From: Eshraghiella sp050874365
GTDB lineage: Bacteria > Bacillota > Clostridia > Lachnospirales > Lachnospiraceae
Assembly: GCA_050874365.1 (NCBI GenBank)
Contig: JBNMKN010000091.1
Span: forward strand, 1 to 7,836
DNA: 7,836 bases
Direction of reading: 5' to 3'
The notes under the pieces are model-generated. The model worked only from the letters and a program-made list of their open reading frames with translations, searched no databases and was not told where the DNA came from. The position numbers were made by a program, and so were the translations under genes. Of this stretch, positions 1 to 6,538 are shown piece by piece; position 1 is the stretch's first letter, and each line of letters opens with the position of its first letter.

Positions 1-1
1 C

Positions 2-637
2 TTCGGAGATATGGACTTTAAGGTAACAGGTACAAAAGACGGTATCACAGTTATCCAGATGGATATTAAGATTCACGGTCTTACAAGACAGATTGTTGAA
101 GGCGCTATTGCAAGATGTCGTGAAGCAAGATTCTTTATTATGGATAACTGCATGAGCAAAGCAATCGCAGAACCTCGTAAAGAAGTTGGCAAATATGCTC
201 CAAAGATTATCCAGATACAGATTGACCCTGCTAAGATTGGTGATGTTGTAGGCCAGAGAGGTAAGACAATTAATGCCATAATCGAAGAGACAGGCGTTAA
301 GATTGATATAACAGATGACGGTGCGGTATCTGTCTGCGGAACAGATAAAGCTGCAATGGATAAGGCAATTAAATACATCCAGACCATTGTTACAGATTAC
401 GAAGAAGGACTTGTCCTTGAAGGTAAAGTAATAAGCATTAAAGAGTTTGGTGCCTTTGTTGAGTTTGCACCGGGCAAAGAAGGAATGATTCACATTTCCA
501 AAATAAGCAAAGAAAGAATCGAGCATGTTGAAGATGTCCTTACACTTGGTGATGTTGTTAAGTGTGTATGCCTTGGAAAAGACAAGATGGGACGTTACAG
601 CTTTAGTATTAAAGATTTAAAACCTGAAGATAAATAG
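2..637 (+). CDS. pnp: Polyribonucleotide nucleotidyltransferase (PNPase), C-terminal part
   Basis: This is the 3' end of a PNPase gene whose start lies upstream of the window; about 211 codons are present. PNPase is a trimeric phosphorolytic 3'-5' exoribonuclease that degrades mRNA in the cytoplasm and can also add tails. The fragment opens with FGDMDFKVTGTKDG, the end of the second RNase PH domain. From memory of the E. coli enzyme, the Asp and Lys of MDFK are active-site residues. A KH domain follows (about residues 65-127 counted from the first Met) with the GxxG loop as GQRG at 81-84. An S1 RNA-binding domain comes next (about 132-203), with the typical EFGAFVEF and GMIHISKIS motifs. The order RNase PH, KH, S1 and the short lysine-rich tail match complete PNPases, so the C-terminus appears intact. 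The TAG stop overlaps the ribosome-binding site of yebC, so the two are probably co-transcribed. Confidence 0.96.
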   Translation, partial: FGDMDFKVTGTKDGITVIQMDIKIHGLTRQIVEGAIARCREARFFIMDNCMSKAIAEPRKEVGKYAPKIIQIQIDPAKIGDVVGQRGKTINAIIEETGVKIDITDDGAVSVCGTDKAAMDKAIKYIQTIVTDYEEGLVLEGKVISIKEFGAFVEFAPGKEGMIHISKISKERIEHVEDVLTLGDVVKCVCLGKDKMGRYSFSIKDLKPEDK

Positions 638-646
638 GAGGTTTTT

Positions 647-1390
647 ATGTCAGGACATTCAAAATTTGCAAATATTAAGCATAAAAAAGAAAAAAATGAT
701 GCTGCCAAGGGTAAAATTTTTACACGTCTTGGTAAGGAATTAATGGTTGCTGTTAAAGAGGGCGGACCAGATCCTAACAATAACAGTAAGTTAAGAGATG
801 TAATTGCAAAAGCTAAATCAAACAATATGCCTAATGATACTATCGACAGAAGTATCAAAAAGGCTGCCGGAGACGCCAATGCGGCTAACTTTACTGCAAT
901 TACATATGAAGGATACGGACCTAACGGTACAGCAATTATTGTAGAAACATTAACAGATAATAAGAACCGTACAGCTTCTAATGTAAGAAATGCTTTTACA
1001 AAGGGCGGCGGTAATGTCGGTACTCCGGGATGTGTTTCTTTTATGTTTGATACAAAGGGACAGATTCTCATTAACAAAGAAGAGTGCAGCATGGATTCCG
1101 ATGATCTTATGATGTTAGCACTTGATGCAGGTGCCGATGATTTTAACGATGAAGATGAGGATGCTTTTGAAATTCTTACTAACCCTGATGATTGTGGTAC
1201 AGTAAGAGAAGCTTTGGAAAAAGCAGGACTTAAGCTTGATCAGGCTGAAGTAACCATGATTCCTCAGACATGGGTAGAGCTTACAGACCCTGCCGATGTT
1301 AAGCAGATGAACCGTATTCTTGATCTTCTTGATGATGATGACGATGTTCAGGCAGTATACCATAACTGGGATATGCCGGATGAGGAATAA
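647..1390 (+). CDS. yebC: YebC/PmpR family (TACO1-like) protein
   Basis: A full-length YebC-family protein of 247 residues, the usual family size. It begins with the signature MSGHSKFANIKHKK, where many homologues have Trp instead of Phe at position 7. A basic N-terminal helical domain follows, including NNSKLRDVIAKAKSNNMPND. Further family motifs are YEGYGPNGTAIIVE, TDNKNRTASNVRNAF and GGNVGTPGCVSFMF. The C-terminal part is acidic, with five Asp at 229-233 just before VQAVYHNWDMP. The family was long annotated as transcriptional regulators; later work on bacterial YebC and mitochondrial TACO1 supports a role in translation, notably relief of ribosome stalling at proline-rich stretches. The ATG has a strong AGGAGG at 636-641, five bases upstream and overlapping the pnp stop. 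Lying between pnp and a small downstream gene, it fits an RNA/translation operon. Identification is secure; the exact molecular role in this organism is inferred. Confidence 0.95.
   Translation: MSGHSKFANIKHKKEKNDAAKGKIFTRLGKELMVAVKEGGPDPNNNSKLRDVIAKAKSNNMPNDTIDRSIKKAAGDANAANFTAITYEGYGPNGTAIIVETLTDNKNRTASNVRNAFTKGGGNVGTPGCVSFMFDTKGQILINKEECSMDSDDLMMLALDAGADDFNDEDEDAFEILTNPDDCGTVREALEKAGLKLDQAEVTMIPQTWVELTDPADVKQMNRILDLLDDDDDVQAVYHNWDMPDEE
1382..1386 (+). promoter_or_regulatory. Ribosome-binding site deciding the TTG start
   Basis: GAGGA inside the last codons of yebC lies six bases before the TTG at 1393. It is the only good Shine-Dalgarno match near this gene and supports TTG over the in-frame ATG at 1414. 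The overlap with yebC suggests translational coupling. Confidence 0.6.
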
Positions 1391-1392
1391 TC

Positions 1393-1623
1393 TTGAGAGT
1401 TGAAGAATTTAAAATGGAACGGGAGAATCTCGTTAAAGCAGGAGATATAGTAAACATAACAGAAGGTGTTCTTCCTTCAAGCTGGTATTACACAATAGAG
1501 CCTGCGGTTGCAATGTCAAGAAATTACAAATTCCCCGAAAGAATAAAATCAAGAAGCGGAACAGTAGTTGGAATTGACAGGACTGACAGAGGTTTTTTCG
1601 TGAAAGTAGAATTTGACGAATAG
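1393..1623 (+). CDS. Small uncharacterised protein downstream of yebC
   Basis: A 76-codon gene starting with TTG two bases after the yebC stop. The TTG start is favoured because GAGGA lies at 1382-1386, six bases upstream inside the last yebC codons. The in-frame ATG at 1414 has no clear ribosome-binding site and would give 69 residues. The protein has no signal peptide or membrane helix and no Cys. The N-terminal segment is charged (VEEFKMERENLVKAGD). A middle part contains SSWYYTIEPAVAMSRNY, and the end looks like beta strands with a tight turn (SGTVVGIDRTDRGFFVKVEFDE region), resembling a small beta-barrel such as an SH3 or KOW fold; that fold is a guess. I do not recognise a named family. 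Tight coupling to yebC and the terminator just after its stop show it is the last gene of the pnp-yebC unit and suggest a role in RNA or translation. Coding potential is good, the function unknown. Confidence 0.75.
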   Translation: MRVEEFKMERENLVKAGDIVNITEGVLPSSWYYTIEPAVAMSRNYKFPERIKSRSGTVVGIDRTDRGFFVKVEFDE

Positions 1624-1636
1624 AAATTCATTTTAT

Positions 1637-1668
1637 AAAAGAGAGTTCACAGTGTGGACTCTCTTTTT
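1637..1668. terminator. Shared hairpin terminator between convergent genes
   Basis: The arms at 1637-1650 (AAAAGAGAGTTCAC) and 1654-1667 (GTGGACTCTCTTTT) form a 14-bp stem around a three-base loop, followed on the plus strand by a run of five T ending at 1668. In plus-strand RNA the pair 1647/1657 is a G-U wobble, so the stem is continuous. In minus-strand RNA the same pair becomes an A-C mismatch and the T run is four bases long. The element should therefore stop the pnp-yebC transcript better than the regulator transcript. It starts 13 bases after the small gene's stop codon and contains the final codons and stop of the convergent LacI-type gene. Confidence 0.85.
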
Positions 1669-2639
1669 AATAACTCAACATTAATTATACTGATTATCGG
1701 AACTGTCTTTTTATTAATTTTACCGATTAGTACGTTAATAACAGTATCGCATATCTCTTTTGACTTAATATCAACCGATGTAATCTGTGGTTTTACAAGG
1801 CTGCATATCTCTGAATTACCGATACAAAGAACCTCAATATCCTCCGGTATCTTGTGATTCTTCTTTTGCAATACAATAGAAGCATAAGCTGCCAGTTTTT
1901 CATTCTTACATAAAACAACATCCGGTATTTTTTCTTTATCTATAAGGGAATTGATATATTTCTCAACATATGCCATATCACGGCTCAATTGCGTAAAGTC
2001 GGGGTCCGCATCTATTCCTGCAAAGTCATAAGCATTGTGAAGTCCTGTAAGTATATTTTTTACGCCAAAAGACATTCTTTCAAAGAGAAAAAGTATTTTG
2101 CTTTTTCCTTTTTTTATATATTCTTTAGATATGTCTTCAACAAAAGAGGATATGTTATTATTAACGTAACACAGATTTTCATTATCTACATTATCGAAAT
2201 AACCGTTAATAATTACCGCAGGTATAGTTATTTCTTTAAGCAGGCTGATATTTTCTTCGATAGAATATGTAAGAAAATCGTGACCGTCAATTATGATTCC
2301 CGAAAAATTTTCACTTAAATAACGTTCAAGCATATTCTTTTTGGCTGTTTCATCCTGATTGCAACAGGCGATGGCTGTTTTGTATCCGTTTTTTTGCAAA
2401 GCATCGCTTAAATAGGTGATTTTATCTGCCATATCCTCGCTTCCCGTACCGGAACACATATACACAACCGTGTTATTGGTATGTCTGCTGTAATCACTCT
2501 TTTTGATAAAATTATTTTCTTCAATAATCTTTTGGACCTTATCCCTTGTAGCTTTGCTGACTTTTTTATCATTATTGATTACTCTTGAAACGGTGGCGAT
2601 TGATACGCCGGCTTTATCCGCAATGTCATATATATTCAC
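1647..2639 (-). CDS. LacI/GalR-family transcriptional regulator
   Basis: A 330-residue cytoplasmic DNA-binding regulator of usual LacI-family length. Residues 1-46 carry the N-terminal helix-turn-helix: MNIYDIADKAGVSIATVSRV, then INNDKKVSKATRDKV. The hinge (about 45-56) reads IKKSDYSRHTNN and lacks the usual PNxxAR-L pattern with its minor-groove leucine. Residues 57-325 form the periplasmic-binding-protein-like effector and dimerisation domain, with GIIIDGHD (114-121), VIINGYFDN (142-150), ILFLFERMS (182-190) and KPQITSVDIKSKEI (283-296). The effector cannot be predicted; family members often bind sugars or nucleotides. The start is GTG, chosen because AAGGAGGG lies six bases upstream and the HTH begins there; the overlapping ATG is out of frame. 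It is divergent from the Ig-like repeat gene, which with its own promoter region is the likely target. Its stop codon lies inside the shared terminator stem. Confidence 0.93.
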   Translation of the reverse strand: MNIYDIADKAGVSIATVSRVINNDKKVSKATRDKVQKIIEENNFIKKSDYSRHTNNTVVYMCSGTGSEDMADKITYLSDALQKNGYKTAIACCNQDETAKKNMLERYLSENFSGIIIDGHDFLTYSIEENISLLKEITIPAVIINGYFDNVDNENLCYVNNNISSFVEDISKEYIKKGKSKILFLFERMSFGVKNILTGLHNAYDFAGIDADPDFTQLSRDMAYVEKYINSLIDKEKIPDVVLCKNEKLAAYASIVLQKKNHKIPEDIEVLCIGNSEICSLVKPQITSVDIKSKEICDTVINVLIGKINKKTVPIISIINVELLKRESTL

Positions 2640-2645
2640 ATCAAT

Positions 2646-2653
2646 CCCTCCTT
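2646..2653 (-). promoter_or_regulatory. Ribosome-binding site deciding the GTG start of the LacI-type gene
   Basis: The minus strand reads AAGGAGGG here, six bases before the GTG at 2639-2637. The same site is only four bases from an ATG at 2641-2639 in another frame, which is followed at once by TGA. The GTG is therefore the productive start. Confidence 0.8.
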
Positions 2654-2673
2654 ACTTTACTAAATCTTACATT

Positions 2674-2702
2674 ATTATGTTTTATTCCCACAAAAAAAGC
2701 AA
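2674..2702 (-). promoter_or_regulatory. Predicted sigma-70-type promoter of the LacI-type gene
   Basis: On the minus strand, TTGCTT (2702-2697) and CATAAT (2679-2674) are separated by exactly 17 bases. The -10 box matches the consensus at five of six positions and the -35 at three of six, including TTG. Transcription would start near 2667, leaving a leader of roughly 28 bases that contains the ribosome-binding site. Predicted from the sequence only. Confidence 0.6.
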
Positions 2703-2741
2703 GAAAATATATATTTAATGTGGTCATTTTTGTAAAAAAGT

Positions 2742-2753
2742 GTTAATATTAAC
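2742..2753. promoter_or_regulatory. Perfect 12-bp palindrome, candidate operator
   Basis: GTTAATATTAAC is a perfect palindrome in the 172-bp space between the divergent LacI-type and Ig-like repeat genes. It lies about 40 bp upstream of the -35 box proposed for the regulator and 59 bp upstream of the Ig-like gene start. Classical LacI-family operators have a central CG; this one has a central AT, which may fit a regulator lacking the normal hinge. A/T-rich palindromes arise by chance, so the operator role is an inference. Confidence 0.4.
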
Positions 2754-2774
2754 TTTGGTTATGCCGATAGAAAA

Positions 2775-2794
2775 TACATAAGTATAACTATGTA
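2775..2794 (+). promoter_or_regulatory. Inverted repeat over a possible -10 box of the Ig-like repeat gene
   Basis: TACATA (2775-2780) and TATGTA (2789-2794) form a 6-bp inverted repeat around eight bases that include TATAAC (2783-2788), a five-of-six match to a -10 box. No good -35 box lies at 16-18 bases; TTGGTT at 2755-2760 could instead pair with CATAAG at 2777-2782 across 16 bases. A protein bound to the repeat would cover either -10 box. The start codon and GGAGG (2800-2804) follow closely, so a start after TATAAC would give a very short leader. The exact promoter remains uncertain. Confidence 0.35.
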
Positions 2795-2811
2795 CATTTG
2801 GAGGTTTTTTA

Positions 2812-5800
2812 ATGAAATTTCTTAATCTTATAAAAAAACACTGGAAAGCGTCATCTGCATTGGTTGCGATAGCAGTTCTTACAGTCATATTTGTAGTAAT
2901 TGTTAAAGCAAGTACCGTACAGCTTACAGTTAATCTTGCAAGTATTAATTTTACGGAAGGACAGAATTCCCAGGCAATTACAGCCAGCGTATCCTTAAAT
3001 CTTGACAATGATGCGGGAATTGTAGGATGGAACTGGTCCATGAATGATCCTGAAGTAGCTACGGTAAGTAATAACGAAGGTTCCGGTATGGTATATTCCA
3101 AAGGAGCCGGAAAGACTAACCTTGTTGTTAAGTATTCATTAACGGACGGAACCAGTGCAAGTAAATCCGTTCCTGTAACAGTACCTCTTGTTGTTAATTA
3201 CAGTTCCATAAACGGTATACTTACAGCCGGTGCATACGGAACCGTAACATGTAATGCGGCTTCTACCAAAAATGTAGAGTGGTCTTCATCTAACAGCAAT
3301 ATTGTATCTGTTGCAAAAGATGCGGGACAGGCACCTAACGGAAGCGTTGCTACGGTAACGGCAGTCAGTGGCGGAACCGCTACGATAACAGCTTCAATAC
3401 CTTCGGACTCTTTGTCCTACAGTTTTCAGGTAACTGTGGGTGTTTCTATTATCGATGATGAGATTACTGTTAACCAGAACGAATCAAAGACTATTGCCAC
3501 AAACAGTAATTCGGCTTCTGATGTATACTGGTGGACAGACAATCCTGAAGTTGCTACGGTAAGCAACGGTATTGTACAGGGTATTTATGCAGGTACAACA
3601 ACTGTATATGCAAGCTGTAAAGAGGGCGATTATTCAGGCAATGCGGGTGATTCGATTACCGTAACGGTACCTTATGTTGTAAATTCACCAAGCACAACAG
3701 GTCTTGTGGGTGATAAGTTATCTTTTACAACATCTGCCAAACCATCAGAAGTTAATTATGCTTCAAGCAATAATAATGTAATATATTATGACCAGACAAC
3801 CGGGAAATTCAACGCCGTAGGAACAGGAACAGCGGATATTTCCGTTACATGGCGTGGTGATACAAGAACCATTACAGTAAGTGTTATTGACGGTATCTCT
3901 CTTTCTACATCTGAGATTTCCCTTAACATCGGGGATTCACAGAAGGTAACTGCTACTGTTACCAATACAACCGCACCTGTGCATTGGTCAATCGCTGACC
4001 CTGCTGTGGCATCTTTTAATGTTGAAGAGGACGGTCTTACCGTAACGGTTACAGCATTGTCACAGGGCAGTACAGGATATACAACCCTGATTGCATCCCA
4101 GGAAATAAACGGTGTTGTTAAGACTTATTCCTGCCGTGTCAATGTACTTAATCCTGTAAACAGTCTGACACTTATGTATAACGGTGCACAGATTACCAAA
4201 GAAATTTCTATTGAAAAAGGAAACAGCATATATATCACAGCATTTTTAAACCTTGGTGAATCAGCAGTTCCCGATAACACTAAACTTAGCTGGGTATCAT
4301 CGGATAACGGAATTATTTCGGTTACGCCTGCCACAACAGAAGGACAGCAGCAGTTAGCCGAAATCAGGGCAATATCAGGCGGTAAAGCAACTGTTACGGT
4401 TGTATCCGATGATGGTTTATTTATAGCAACTGCAGATTTCTATGTAACGGAAGGTGTTACGGGAATCTACCTTGATAAAGAAAGTGTTACGGCACAGATG
4501 TCTTTGGAAAAATATCAGTTAAAGGCAACTGTAACACCTGAGACAGACGGTGTTGACAATACTGTTATATGGTCATCCCTTAATCCTGCGGTTGTTACCG
4601 TAGACCAGAACGGACTTGTAACCTTTGTGGGTCCCGGCGAGACTTATGTAAGCGCAACATCAGCAGCCGACACAAGCAAGGTTGCATATTGTAATTTCAT
4701 AATTACCCAGCAGGTAGAGGGCGTAAGTATGGACTTTAAGTCAATTACTATGAATGTTGACGATGAATACAGACTTACTTATGTGATTACTCCTGCCAAT
4801 GCTTCCAATAAGAATGTTACATTTTCTTCATCCAATGAAAATGTTGTCAAAGTTGATGATACAGGTATGGTTACAGCTATTTCAAGCGGCAGCGCAACAG
4901 TAATTATACAGACCGAGGACGGCGGTTTTATTGATATGACCAATATTACCGTTTTACAGCCTGTAAAAGAAATCGTTCTTTCCCAGACTGAAATGACCGT
5001 AAAGAAAGGTACTGTATTCTGGCTGAATGCGACTGTACTTCCTGAAACCGCCGATAATAAGAAGATTACCTGGAATACCTCCGATAAATCCCTTGCCACG
5101 GTTGACCCTGACGGAAAAGTAACAACCCTTGCCGTAGGAACCGTTACAATTTCCTGTGTAAGTGAAGATACAGGTGTTGTTGCATATTGTGTTGTTGAAA
5201 TCACAGAACCTGTTACAGGTCTTACATTAAATTCATACTACGAAGAAATTGTAAAAGGAACAAGATTCGTTATAGTTCCTACCGTTCTTCCTGTTGAGGC
5301 ACCTGATAAGAGAGTAACTTATGTATCAAGTGATCCTGAAATTGCATCAGTTGATGAAAACGGTGTTGTAACAGGTCTTAAAGGCGGAAGCTGTGAGATT
5401 ATTGTAACAACCGTTGAAAGCTCACTTAAGGCAACCTGTACAATACAGGTAAAAGAATATGTATCATCTATTGAAATTAAGAATTCAAAAGAAATAATGA
5501 ATATCGGCGATACATTGCAGCTCAGTGCAGATGTGCAGACAGAAAGTGCATCTAACAGAAATGTAATCTGGTCAACAAGTAATTCAGGTATTGCAACGGT
5601 AGACCAGAGCGGTAAAGTAACAGGTGTTAATCCCGGAACCGTAGTTATTACAGCACTTGCTGCCGACGGAAGCGGAGTAAGCGATTCGGTTGCAATAAGG
5701 GTTATTAATCCTGTAACCTCAATTACTTTAAGCGAAAGTAAAATAACCATATATGTTGGTGATACACATAATATTGTAGCGACCATCCATCCTGAAAACG

Positions 5801-6459
5801 CCTCTATCAAGGGTATCGAGTGGACATCCGATGACCCTACGATAGCAAAAGTATATTCAGACGGTGATGTTGTGGGTATAGCACCGGGAAGAACAATTGT
5901 AAATGCCACCTCAACCGATACCAATGAGGTTGTTGCACATTGTACGGTAATTGTCAAACCTATTATTAATGCATCCTCTATTTCGATTAATTCATCTGAA
6001 ATTATTATGCTTAAAGGCAAGACAAGAAAACTTACTGCGAGATTATATCCGCTTAACTCCAACGAAGGAGTCAACTGGCTTTCAACGGATACATCCGTTG
6101 TACAGGTTGACGCAAACGGTAATATTGTAACGGTAGGTGCAGGTTCATGTGACGTTGTGGCATACAGTTCATCAGGAACCGTTGAGGACCATTGTACAAT
6201 ATATTCCATTGCCATGAGCCATACGGACCTTAAGATGGAACAGTATGATACCTTCAATCTTTATGTAGACGGTGCTCCTAGAAACGTGTCATGGAGAACC
6301 TCTAATCCAAGGATTGCATCGGTTACACAAAACGGTGTTGTAACAGGACGTATGCCTGGAGAATGTACAATTACGGCAACAATCGATGGCAAGACTGTAT
6401 CTTGCTTCGTTAAGATATATGCTGTGGATCCGGGCAAATTTATAAACAGCAGAAAATAA
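2812..6459 (+). CDS. Large membrane-anchored or secreted protein with about 14 Ig-like (Big_2-type) repeats
   Basis: A 1215-residue protein. Basic residues (MKFLNLIKKHWK) precede one hydrophobic segment at about 15-32 that serves as signal anchor or signal peptide. No lipobox, LPxTG motif, SLH domain or C-terminal membrane helix is visible, so an uncleaved N-terminal anchor is the simplest way to hold it at the cell. The rest is a string of about 14 domains of 70-100 residues, each a bacterial Ig-like beta sandwich. Recurrent marks are a strand ending in G(D/T)xxxLxAxV, a P-E/A-x-A(S/D)N(K/R) loop, W(S/T)S(S/D)(N/D)P, (I/V)A(T/S)VD-x-(N/S)G-x-V(T)G and G-x-x-x(I/V)xA. Such arrays usually act as stalks, adhesins or carbohydrate-binding surface proteins; no catalytic or ligand-binding tip is seen. 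GGAGG at 2800-2804, seven bases before ATG, fixes the start. A LacI-type regulator is divergent, and another membrane-anchored protein follows. Confidence 0.92.
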   Translation: MKFLNLIKKHWKASSALVAIAVLTVIFVVIVKASTVQLTVNLASINFTEGQNSQAITASVSLNLDNDAGIVGWNWSMNDPEVATVSNNEGSGMVYSKGAGKTNLVVKYSLTDGTSASKSVPVTVPLVVNYSSINGILTAGAYGTVTCNAASTKNVEWSSSNSNIVSVAKDAGQAPNGSVATVTAVSGGTATITASIPSDSLSYSFQVTVGVSIIDDEITVNQNESKTIATNSNSASDVYWWTDNPEVATVSNGIVQGIYAGTTTVYASCKEGDYSGNAGDSITVTVPYVVNSPSTTGLVGDKLSFTTSAKPSEVNYASSNNNVIYYDQTTGKFNAVGTGTADISVTWRGDTRTITVSVIDGISLSTSEISLNIGDSQKVTATVTNTTAPVHWSIADPAVASFNVEEDGLTVTVTALSQGSTGYTTLIASQEINGVVKTYSCRVNVLNPVNSLTLMYNGAQITKEISIEKGNSIYITAFLNLGESAVPDNTKLSWVSSDNGIISVTPATTEGQQQLAEIRAISGGKATVTVVSDDGLFIATADFYVTEGVTGIYLDKESVTAQMSLEKYQLKATVTPETDGVDNTVIWSSLNPAVVTVDQNGLVTFVGPGETYVSATSAADTSKVAYCNFIITQQVEGVSMDFKSITMNVDDEYRLTYVITPANASNKNVTFSSSNENVVKVDDTGMVTAISSGSATVIIQTEDGGFIDMTNITVLQPVKEIVLSQTEMTVKKGTVFWLNATVLPETADNKKITWNTSDKSLATVDPDGKVTTLAVGTVTISCVSEDTGVVAYCVVEITEPVTGLTLNSYYEEIVKGTRFVIVPTVLPVEAPDKRVTYVSSDPEIASVDENGVVTGLKGGSCEIIVTTVESSLKATCTIQVKEYVSSIEIKNSKEIMNIGDTLQLSADVQTESASNRNVIWSTSNSGIATVDQSGKVTGVNPGTVVITALAADGSGVSDSVAIRVINPVTSITLSESKITIYVGDTHNIVATIHPENASIKGIEWTSDDPTIAKVYSDGDVVGIAPGRTIVNATSTDTNEVVAHCTVIVKPIINASSISINSSEIIMLKGKTRKLTARLYPLNSNEGVNWLSTDTSVVQVDANGNIVTVGAGSCDVVAYSSSGTVEDHCTIYSIAMSHTDLKMEQYDTFNLYVDGAPRNVSWRTSNPRIASVTQNGVVTGRMPGECTITATIDGKTVSCFVKIYAVDPGKFINSRK
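2914..6423 (+). repeat. Tandem array of about 14 Ig-like domain repeats (protein level)
   Basis: By eye the domains of the 1215-residue protein fall at about residues 35-125, 127-209, 211-288, 289-360, 361-447, 449-548, 549-633, 635-716, 718-800, 801-882, 884-966, 968-1050, 1052-1132 and 1134-1204. Copies 7-13 are the most alike and about 83 residues in period; copies 1-4 are more diverged, and copy 6 is longest. DNA identity between copies is low apart from short stretches, so this is an old duplication array rather than a recent expansion. Boundaries are estimates of a few residues. Confidence 0.8.
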
Positions 6460-6490
6460 TTTCGTAACAAAAACTTAAATATTTACCTTG

Positions 6491-6519
6491 TTGATTTTAC
6501 ATAATTGCTATGCTATATT
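6491..6519 (+). promoter_or_regulatory. Predicted promoter with extended -10 for the downstream membrane protein gene
   Basis: TTGATT (6491-6496) and TATATT (6514-6519) are 17 bases apart, matching the consensus at four and five of six positions. TGC directly before the -10 box makes an extended -10 element. A start near 6526 would leave a leader of about 27 bases. I see no convincing terminator between the Ig-like gene's stop at 6459 and this promoter, so some read-through transcription is possible. Confidence 0.65.
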
Positions 6520-6522
6520 TAG

Positions 6523-6538
6523 GCTAATGTTAATTAGC
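6523..6538 (+). promoter_or_regulatory. Inverted repeat at the predicted transcription start
   Basis: GCTAAT (6523-6528) and ATTAGC (6533-6538) are perfect inverted copies around GTTA. The element begins four bases after the -10 box and ends just before the ribosome-binding site AAGAGGAG (6539-6546). It could be an operator or a short 5' leader stem; no T run follows, so it is not a terminator. Confidence 0.4.

Noticed and set aside
595..1092. Minus-strand open frame of 165 codons opposite yebC and the pnp end
   Set aside because: It is a shadow of two conserved genes, with no recognisable family.
1989..2318. Plus-strand open frame of 109 codons inside the LacI-type gene
   Set aside because: It is antisense to a clearly conserved regulator and looks like random low-complexity Ile/Phe/Tyr-rich translation.
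2721..2749. Alternative promoter TGGTCA, 17 bases, TAATAT upstream of the Ig-like gene
   Set aside because: Both boxes match at only four of six positions in very A/T-rich DNA, and the -10 box is part of the palindrome. It is possible but no better than the downstream candidate.
2640..2811. Riboswitch or structured leader RNA in the divergent spacer
   Set aside because: The space is only 172 bp and holds promoters in both directions; no conserved riboswitch motif or terminator/antiterminator pair was seen.
5319..6257. Long minus-strand open frame (312 codons) opposite the Ig-like repeats
   Set aside because: It lies wholly antisense to a well-supported repeat protein. Its composition (rich in Ser, Thr, Val, Ile and Pro) is what the reverse strand of this codon usage gives, and I saw no clear ribosome-binding site or domain.
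6460..6500. Possible terminator after the Ig-like repeat gene (TAACAA and TTGTTG arms)
   Set aside because: The arms are short, A/T-rich and about 17 bases apart with no following T run; they cannot form a stable hairpin.
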